From assembly GCA_031255815.1 (NCBI GenBank), contig JAIRRU010000102.1:1-10995 (forward strand): a stretch of DNA of 10,995 bases, in the 5' to 3' direction. The position numbers and the translations under genes are program-made. This document shows positions 7,490 to 10,995 of this stretch, one piece after another; within the stretch, counting starts at the first letter, position 1; the number at the start of each line of letters is the position of its first letter. The DNA is from Treponema sp. (lineage in GTDB: Bacteria > Spirochaetota > Spirochaetia > Treponematales > Breznakiellaceae). The notes under the pieces are model-generated. The model saw only the letters and a program-made list of their open reading frames with translations. It was not told the origin of the DNA and searched no databases.

Positions 7490-8188
7490 TCACTCAACAT
7501 CGCGAAACAGAAAGTTGTTGTACAAATTCGCCGATGCCGGAGAATCATAAATAAAACGCTGTTCCGGTATCCCCTGATTGATCTTTACACTGGTAAAATC
7601 AAAACGCAGCAAGGCTTCAGCAATAGTGCGGCCTTCGATGCGGCGGATAAGCTGGGACTCGCTGTCCACGCTCAGAACAAGTTCCCTAAAACCTTCGGAA
7701 ATGGAACGCCTGGTAAGCCGTAGTTTTACTACCATTTCCCGCGAGCCGTCTTCCAGGGGGACTGGATCGGGCCCCACGGCGAAAGCGGGAATGTAGTTCC
7801 GCCGGAGCATGGTGAGCCCCTGGGCGGAAGCCAGAGAGGCCCCCCCGGCGGCAGGCCGTCTGCTGGGGGTAATCGCCTGGTTCAGCACCGCCCGGTAACC
7901 GGGCAGGTACACCGTAAGAAGCTCCCCGTTAAACACGATCACCTGTTCCGCCGGCTCGGAAAAATCGATACGCAAAAAGGAGGGGGCCAGATGGCTTACA
8001 TTACCCCGCATCCGGGTAGCGCCCGACTGGATGGTAAGCAGGGCCTCGTAATCCCTGATAAGGGCATAGCGATCCGAAACATTTTTCAGATACTGCTCGG
8101 CAGTAACGATCTCCTGGGAAAACGCCGAAAACGCTCCGCCGCACAGAAAAACAAGGAGAAACCGCCTTTTTATCCCCAAAATAGTCAT
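7490..8188 (-). CDS. lolA: LolA-like outer-membrane lipoprotein carrier
   Basis: From the ATG at 8188 the protein has 232 residues. LolA carries lipoproteins across the periplasm from the inner to the outer membrane. The signal peptide is MTILGIKRRF followed by LLVFLCGGAFSAFS, with cleavage probable before QEIV (about residue 25). The mature part shows LolA-style beta segments: RMRGNVSHLAPSFLRIDF, then VIVFNGELLTVYLPGYRAV, and near the C-terminus FDFTSVKINQGIPEQRFIYD. The frame stays open to 8293, but the upstream extension has no signal-peptide character, and a promoter (8202-8230) lies inside it, so the 8188 start is preferred. The site before it is weak (AGAG). It is the first gene of the seven-gene operon. 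Sequence divergence within the LolA/LolB-like fold is large, so it could be another periplasmic carrier of this fold. Confidence 0.78.
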   Translation of the reverse strand: MTILGIKRRFLLVFLCGGAFSAFSQEIVTAEQYLKNVSDRYALIRDYEALLTIQSGATRMRGNVSHLAPSFLRIDFSEPAEQVIVFNGELLTVYLPGYRAVLNQAITPSRRPAAGGASLASAQGLTMLRRNYIPAFAVGPDPVPLEDGSREMVVKLRLTRRSISEGFRELVLSVDSESQLIRRIEGRTIAEALLRFDFTSVKINQGIPEQRFIYDSPASANLYNNFLFRDVE

Positions 8189-8201
8189 AATCTCTAACTG
8201 A

Positions 8202-8230
8202 ATATTAACGAATGGGAGAAAACAAGGCAA
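8202..8230 (-). promoter_or_regulatory. sigma-70-type promoter for the operon
   Basis: On the minus strand TTGCCT (8225-8230) and TAATAT (8202-8207) are separated by exactly 17 bp, close to the vegetative consensus TTGACA-17-TATAAT. Transcription would start about 6-7 bases after the -10 box, leaving only some 6 bases before the ATG at 8188. The message would then be nearly leaderless for the lolA-like gene, which fits its weak ribosome binding site. Alternative promoters further upstream are possible. Confidence 0.5.
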
Positions 8231-8289
8231 GAGGAGGATCCGGGGCTCCCCCGCCGCGTCCGGGCCGAAACGCCTTATCCGGGCCCGCC

Positions 8290-8307
8290 CCAAAACCGGG
8301 GTTTTGG
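8290..8307. promoter_or_regulatory. 18-bp perfect palindrome in the divergent intergenic region
   Basis: CCAAAACC (8290-8297) and GGTTTTGG (8300-8307) are exact inverted repeats around GG. It lies between two divergent genes, about 60 bp upstream of the operon's -35 box and 54 bp before the peptidase ATG. Neither side has a T tail, so it is unlikely to be a terminator. An operator for a dimeric regulator or part of a dispersed repeat are the two readings; see the similar sequence at 279-301. Confidence 0.45.
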
Positions 8308-8361
8308 AACAGCCTTAAATGATACCGGAAAGGGTTCCCCAAGTCCCGGTTTTCCGTTATC

Positions 8362-9450
8362 ATGAAGCTTATTGGTGAGATTTTTGCAGCGTTGCGTATA
8401 AAAACATTTTTTTTGATCGGTATATGTATCCTGTCCGGATGCGCCCTTTTTGGCGGGGGCCAGGTACAGGGAACCCCCCCGCAGAATCAGCCCGCTTATA
8501 CAGGGCCCCTTCTGCCGGGGGCGCTGTCCCGGGAGGGCTTTCCGGAGGCAGCCGGACATGGCGCCGAAACCGGAAAGGCCGGGGACGAAGAAAGCCTGGA
8601 AAATCCCGAAAGCCCCCAGCCCCTCCTCCCCCTGGGGGAGGAACCCGGCCGCGGGGAACGGATCATGAAGGCCCTGGCCCGGGCTTACCCCGACAGGCTG
8701 GGGCCGGCGGAATACCGCGACGGGGACTGGGCGGTTCCGATCCGGGGGGAGTGGTACTACTACGCGGAAGGCCGGCTTCTGCCGGAAGAACTCCGTTCAA
8801 AGGCCGCCCAATACGATCCCCAGCCCTTTTACCGCTATCCGGCAGAGCTGCCCCCCTGGCATGATCCGGATCCGGAGGAATCGGCCCGTTTCCGGGAACA
8901 GGCGGCCCGCCGCGCCAGGCAGCCTCCCAAACGATCCCAGCATTTTTACGACGCCCTTTGGCGGGCCCGCAACCGGGACGAATCCTACGACCGGGTCAAA
9001 TCAATGCGGTTTTTGGGCAAGAGCCTTATGGTTCATTACGCTATCCTTGAGGAATTAAGCCTGGTGGAGGAAAAGATCCTTTCGGAGGCAAAAACCGATC
9101 CCCAGGTAAGGCAGTGGATAAGCCGTATCTCCACCCTGGAAGCGTGGAACTGGAGGAACATCGCCGATACCCAGAGCCGCAGCTTCCACTCCTACGGGGC
9201 CGCCGTGGACATACTGCCTTCGTCTACCGGCAAACTTGAGACCTACTGGCTCTGGACAGCCCGGACAAAAAGCGACTGGTGGACTGTACCCTACGAGCAG
9301 CGCTTCCACCCCCCGGAAGCGGTGGTAAAAGCCTTTGAATCCTACGGCTTTGCCTGGGGCGGAAAATGGCTTTTTTACGATACCATGCACTTTGAATACC
9401 GGCCGGAGCTTTTCATCCTGAACGACATCCCCCTTACCGGCCTGCGCTAG
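8362..9450 (+). CDS. lipoprotein M15-family (VanY-like) D,D-/L,D-carboxypeptidase
   Basis: This 362-residue predicted zinc peptidase trims peptidoglycan stem peptides. The signal region has a hydrophobic core and a clear lipobox, LSGC, with Cys27 as the lipid-bearing residue. A Pro/Glu-rich linker (about 35-97) follows, then about 100 residues of unassigned sequence. The catalytic part at about 255-350 has the M15 zinc site: H276 and D283 in SFHSYGAAVDILP, and H343 in MHFEYRPEL, with E345 next to it. The ATG at 8362 has no clear ribosome binding site. An in-frame TTG at 8392 would give a more typical signal peptide (start, RIKTFFLIGICILSGC) with GGTGAG 12 bases upstream, and TATCAT at 8358-8363 could then be a -10 box. 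The stop is followed by a strong terminator at 9534-9558. Whether it cuts D-Ala-D-Ala or another bond cannot be read from the sequence. Confidence 0.87.
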   Translation: MKLIGEIFAALRIKTFFLIGICILSGCALFGGGQVQGTPPQNQPAYTGPLLPGALSREGFPEAAGHGAETGKAGDEESLENPESPQPLLPLGEEPGRGERIMKALARAYPDRLGPAEYRDGDWAVPIRGEWYYYAEGRLLPEELRSKAAQYDPQPFYRYPAELPPWHDPDPEESARFREQAARRARQPPKRSQHFYDALWRARNRDESYDRVKSMRFLGKSLMVHYAILEELSLVEEKILSEAKTDPQVRQWISRISTLEAWNWRNIADTQSRSFHSYGAAVDILPSSTGKLETYWLWTARTKSDWWTVPYEQRFHPPEAVVKAFESYGFAWGGKWLFYDTMHFEYRPELFILNDIPLTGLR

Positions 9451-9505
9451 GAGCCTCCCGTACTTGTAGATCTTCGCGGTACTTTGTACCAAAAAATCCC
9501 GGTTG

Positions 9506-9522
9506 CCGCGCTTTTTACGCGG
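9506..9522. repeat. short inverted repeat before the terminator
   Basis: CCGCG (9506-9510) and CGCGG (9518-9522) flank CTTTTTA. It is a 5-bp GC-only stem and lies 12 bp before the strong terminator hairpin. Its 3' arm overlaps the outer repeat arm at 9519-9527, so the two structures compete. Confidence 0.4.
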
Positions 9523-9590
9523 TTTGCGGGGTAAAAAACCGCCGGAGAGGCGGTTTTTGGAGGTTTTATGCGCGAAACGCGGCAAACCGC
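9519..9590. repeat. outer inverted repeat enclosing the terminator
   Basis: GCGGTTTGC (9519-9527) has its exact reverse complement GCAAACCGC at 9582-9590. Between the arms lie the terminator, a GGAGG site and the ATG of a 12-codon ORF. A further small inverted repeat CGCG-AAA-CGCG sits at 9571-9581. In RNA the outer pairing would close a 54-base domain. Confidence 0.5.
9534..9558 (+). terminator. Rho-independent terminator
   Basis: AAAAACCGCC (9534-9543) pairs perfectly with GGCGGTTTTT (9549-9558) around the loop GGAGA. The five-T tail makes it a classic terminator for the peptidase gene, which ends 83 bp upstream. The matching A run means it could also work on the minus strand, though no minus-strand gene feeds into it directly. 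Confidence 0.85.
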
Positions 9591-9606
9591 CGGCCCTGCC
9601 AGTTGA
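9568..9606 (+). CDS. possible 12-residue leader peptide
   Basis: An ATG at 9568 opens MRETRQTAGPAS and stops at TGA 9604-9606. It is preceded by GGAGG (9559-9563) with a 4-base spacer, a better ribosome binding site than that of the XRE gene downstream. The site begins immediately after the T tail of the terminator. So short an ORF can arise by chance, and no known leader peptide is recognised. It would be translated only if transcripts read through the terminator or start just before 9559. Confidence 0.2.
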   Translation: MRETRQTAGPAS

Positions 9607-9743
9607 CGTCCCGCCGATACGCGTAAAAACCCCGATCCTGCCAGTGCTTCCAGCGGGCAAACGTAAATTCTATTGGCGGATAATATAAAGCCAAAGGCTA
9701 TTTGTGGCATTTCCGGATAAGAGAGACAATCACCCAGACTGTA

Positions 9744-10091
9744 ATGAAAGATCGCTACGATGAAATGGGGGTTCGATCCCTGGTTGCCCAAAATCTGAAA
9801 CGTCTCCGGCAATTGAAGAAGGTCTCCCAGATGACCCTTTCCGGCTTATCCGGTTTGACCCATAACTTTATCAACGATATAGAAAACTGTACCAAGTGGG
9901 TGTCCGCGAAAACCATCGCCAGGCTGGCCTCCGCCCTTGAGGTGGAACCTTACCAGTTCTTTCTGCCCTCTTCCCTGCCCGACAACACCAAGCTGGCCTA
10001 TTTTAAAGACTTCCAGGATTCCCTTGCGGTTTTTGTCAGGGAGTATTCGGAACGCTACCTGTCCGGGGGATCGGAAAAGGCTAACCGATAA
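9744..10091 (+). CDS. XRE-family DNA-binding regulator
   Basis: From the ATG at 9744 the protein has 115 residues. It is a single XRE/Cro-type helix-turn-helix protein: [20 protein letters not shown], then [20 protein letters not shown], then [17 protein letters not shown], which is the usual five-helix pattern with the recognition helix near [10 protein letters not shown] short tail with the sequence [20 protein letters not shown] may serve in dimerisation. No ligand or enzyme domain is seen. The frame also allows TTG at 9702 (with AAAGG just upstream) and ATG at 9765. TAATAT at 9681-9686 could be a -10 box, which would favour the 9744 start. Codons and composition resemble the neighbours, so recent transfer is not indicated. 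The last 11 bp overlap the end of ftsH on the other strand. Its target is unknown; the palindrome at 8290 or its own leader are candidates. Confidence 0.8.
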   Translation: MKDRYDEMGVRSLVAQNLKRLRQLKKVSQMTLSGLSGLTHNFINDIENCTKWVSAKTIARLASALEVEPYQFFLPSSLPDNTKLAYFKDFQDSLAVFVREYSERYLSGGSEKANR

Positions 10092-10995
10092 GGGCCTTAA
10101 ATTCCTTTTCGTCCAGGGTTTCCTTTTCAAGCAGCGCCAGGGCCACCTGATCCAGAATACCGCGCCGTTGTTCCAGGATTTCCCTGGTCTTGGCGTACTC
10201 CTTCTCCACTATCCGGGCGATTTCCTCGTCCACATACTGCTGGGTGGTTTCCGCGTATTCCCGCTGGAACATCGGTTCCTGCCGTTCCTGCCCGGTCATG
10301 CCGCCCCCCCGGGAGGTAAGGGCCACGTTGCGGAACCTGTCGCTCATGCCGTAATCGGTTATCATCTTCCGGGCGATATCGGTGGCCTTGGTAAGATCGT
10401 TGGCCGCCCCGGTAGAGTACTCCCCGCTGATCATCTCCTCGGCTACGCGGCCCCCCAGGAGGATACCGATCCTCCCCAGCAGATCCGAGCGGGTAACCGT
10501 GTAGCGATCCTCCACCGGCATCTGCAGGGTGTAGCCCAGGGCAAAGCCCCGGGGAATAATCGAAATCTTCTGAACCGGATCGGCATTCGGCGTGGCGGCC
10601 GCCACCAGGGCGTGCCCCGCCTCGTGGTAGGCGGTGAGCTTCCGTTCTTCGGGCTTCAGCACCCTGGTCTTCTTCTGCAGGCCCGCCACGGTCTTCTCGA
10701 TGGCCTCGTCAAAATCCTTCTGTTCCACCAGTTTCCTGCCCGCCCGCACCGCGAGCAGGGCCGCCTCGTTTACGATGTTGGCCAGATCCGCGCCGGAAAA
10801 ACCGGAGGTTATCTTTGCCACCGCCGCCAGTTCCACCAGCGGGGAAAGTTTTACCCCCTTGGAGTGAATCTGGAGGATCTGCTCCCGGCCCTTCAGATCC
10901 GGCCGATCCACCAAAACCTGGCGGTCAAAACGGCCGGGCCGCAACAGGGCCGGGTCCAGCACATCGGGCCGGTTGGTGGCCGCCAGGATGATCAG
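10081..10995 (-). CDS. ftsH: ATP-dependent zinc metalloprotease FtsH, 3' part (cut by window edge)
   Basis: The open frame continues to the right edge, giving the last 304 residues of FtsH, a hexameric membrane protease that degrades misfolded membrane and some regulatory proteins in the cytoplasm. Visible at the edge is the end of the AAA module, with the second region of homology [20 protein letters not shown], including the arginines used as fingers. The lid helices follow ([20 protein letters not shown]). The peptidase has the zinc motif HEAGH (coded at 10612-10626), with the third ligand expected in the [11 protein letters not shown] stretch. The C-terminus [12 protein letters not shown] matches the normal end of the family. 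The N-terminal membrane region and Walker A/B lie outside the window. It converges with the XRE gene with an 11-bp overlap, and no terminator is visible between them. Confidence 0.96.
   Translation of the reverse strand: MIILAATNRPDVLDPALLRPGRFDRQVLVDRPDLKGREQILQIHSKGVKLSPLVELAAVAKITSGFSGADLANIVNEAALLAVRAGRKLVEQKDFDEAIEKTVAGLQKKTRVLKPEERKLTAYHEAGHALVAAATPNADPVQKISIIPRGFALGYTLQMPVEDRYTVTRSDLLGRIGILLGGRVAEEMISGEYSTGAANDLTKATDIARKMITDYGMSDRFRNVALTSRGGGMTGQERQEPMFQREYAETTQQYVDEEIARIVEKEYAKTREILEQRRGILDQVALALLEKETLDEKEFKALIG

Larger units (their letters stand above)
9451..9743. other. structured intergenic region between the peptidase and XRE genes
   Basis: About 290 bp with no normal-sized gene. 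From left to right it holds two related strings GTACTTGTA (9460-9468) and GTACTTTGTA (9479-9488), the second forming the small palindrome GGTAC-TTT-GTACC (9478-9490). Then come the nested inverted repeats and terminator (9506-9590), the mini-ORF (9568-9606), TTGACG at 9603-9608 (a -35-like box without a good partner), and TAATAT at 9681-9686. It probably contains the XRE promoter. Confidence 0.5.

Noticed and set aside
8189..8293. N-terminal extension of the LolA-like protein to 8293
   Set aside because: It would bury the signal peptide 35 residues inside the protein, and the promoter-like boxes at 8202-8230 lie within it.
9478..9490. GGTAC-TTT-GTACC as a terminator
   Set aside because: The stem is only 5 bp and is followed by A residues on the plus strand; on the minus strand the T run lies before the hairpin, not after it.
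9055..9660. 201-codon minus-strand frame covering the peptidase end and the intergenic region
   Set aside because: It is antisense to the zinc site of the M15 peptidase and runs through the terminator hairpin; no ribosome site or family pattern is seen.
9766..9785. tRNA T-arm-like string GGGGGTTCGATCCC
   Set aside because: Only three pairs form around the loop, no D-arm, anticodon arm or matching acceptor stem is found, and the bases lie inside the XRE coding frame.
1..10995. Defence system, mobile element or CRISPR array
   Set aside because: No transposase, integrase, nuclease-methylase pair, toxin-antitoxin pair or regularly spaced repeat was found; the XRE gene has no toxin-like partner beside it.

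Overview
The window is about 11 kb of GC-rich DNA from a diderm (Gram-negative type) bacterium. Evidence for two membranes is a LolA-like lipoprotein carrier, a predicted outer-membrane barrel protein ending in an aromatic residue, and two predicted lipoproteins. The style of the proteins and the loose lipobox of the phosphoesterase suggest a spirochaete, probably a Treponema relative. This is a lean from family resemblance, not a proof; a search with the FtsH, RimO or PcrA proteins would settle it.

Layout: positions 1-87 hold the possible 3' end of a plus-strand gene, followed by about 210 bp of non-coding DNA with a short 9-bp repeat. From 297 to 8188 seven genes lie head to tail on the minus strand, so they are transcribed from right to left. 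In transcription order they are a LolA-like carrier, a RodZ-like membrane HTH protein, RimO, a barrel-like outer-membrane protein, a lipoprotein metallophosphoesterase, a PcrA/UvrD helicase, and a degenerate aminotransferase-like protein. Gaps are 2 to 31 bp and one pair overlaps by 7 bp, so this is very probably one operon. A good promoter sits just upstream (8202-8230) and a hairpin just downstream (267-292).

Positions 8189-8361 form a divergent control region with a perfect palindrome. To its right, on the plus strand, lies a lipoprotein M15-family (VanY-like) peptidoglycan peptidase (8362-9450), ended by a strong hairpin terminator. Positions 9451-9743 are mostly non-coding, with nested inverted repeats and a tiny ORF behind an ideal Shine-Dalgarno sequence. 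A small XRE-type regulator (about 9744-10091) follows and overlaps tail to tail with ftsH, which enters from the right edge on the minus strand.

The common theme is the cell envelope: lipoprotein export (LolA), shape (RodZ), peptidoglycan trimming (M15 peptidase), an outer-membrane barrel, a surface or periplasmic phosphoesterase, and membrane protein quality control (FtsH). RimO (ribosome modification) and PcrA (DNA repair/replication) share the operon. I see no insertion sequence, phage, CRISPR array, tRNA or rRNA, and no defence system. The items most worth a second look are the aminotransferase-like protein that has lost its cofactor site, and the structured leader with a mini-ORF upstream of the XRE gene.
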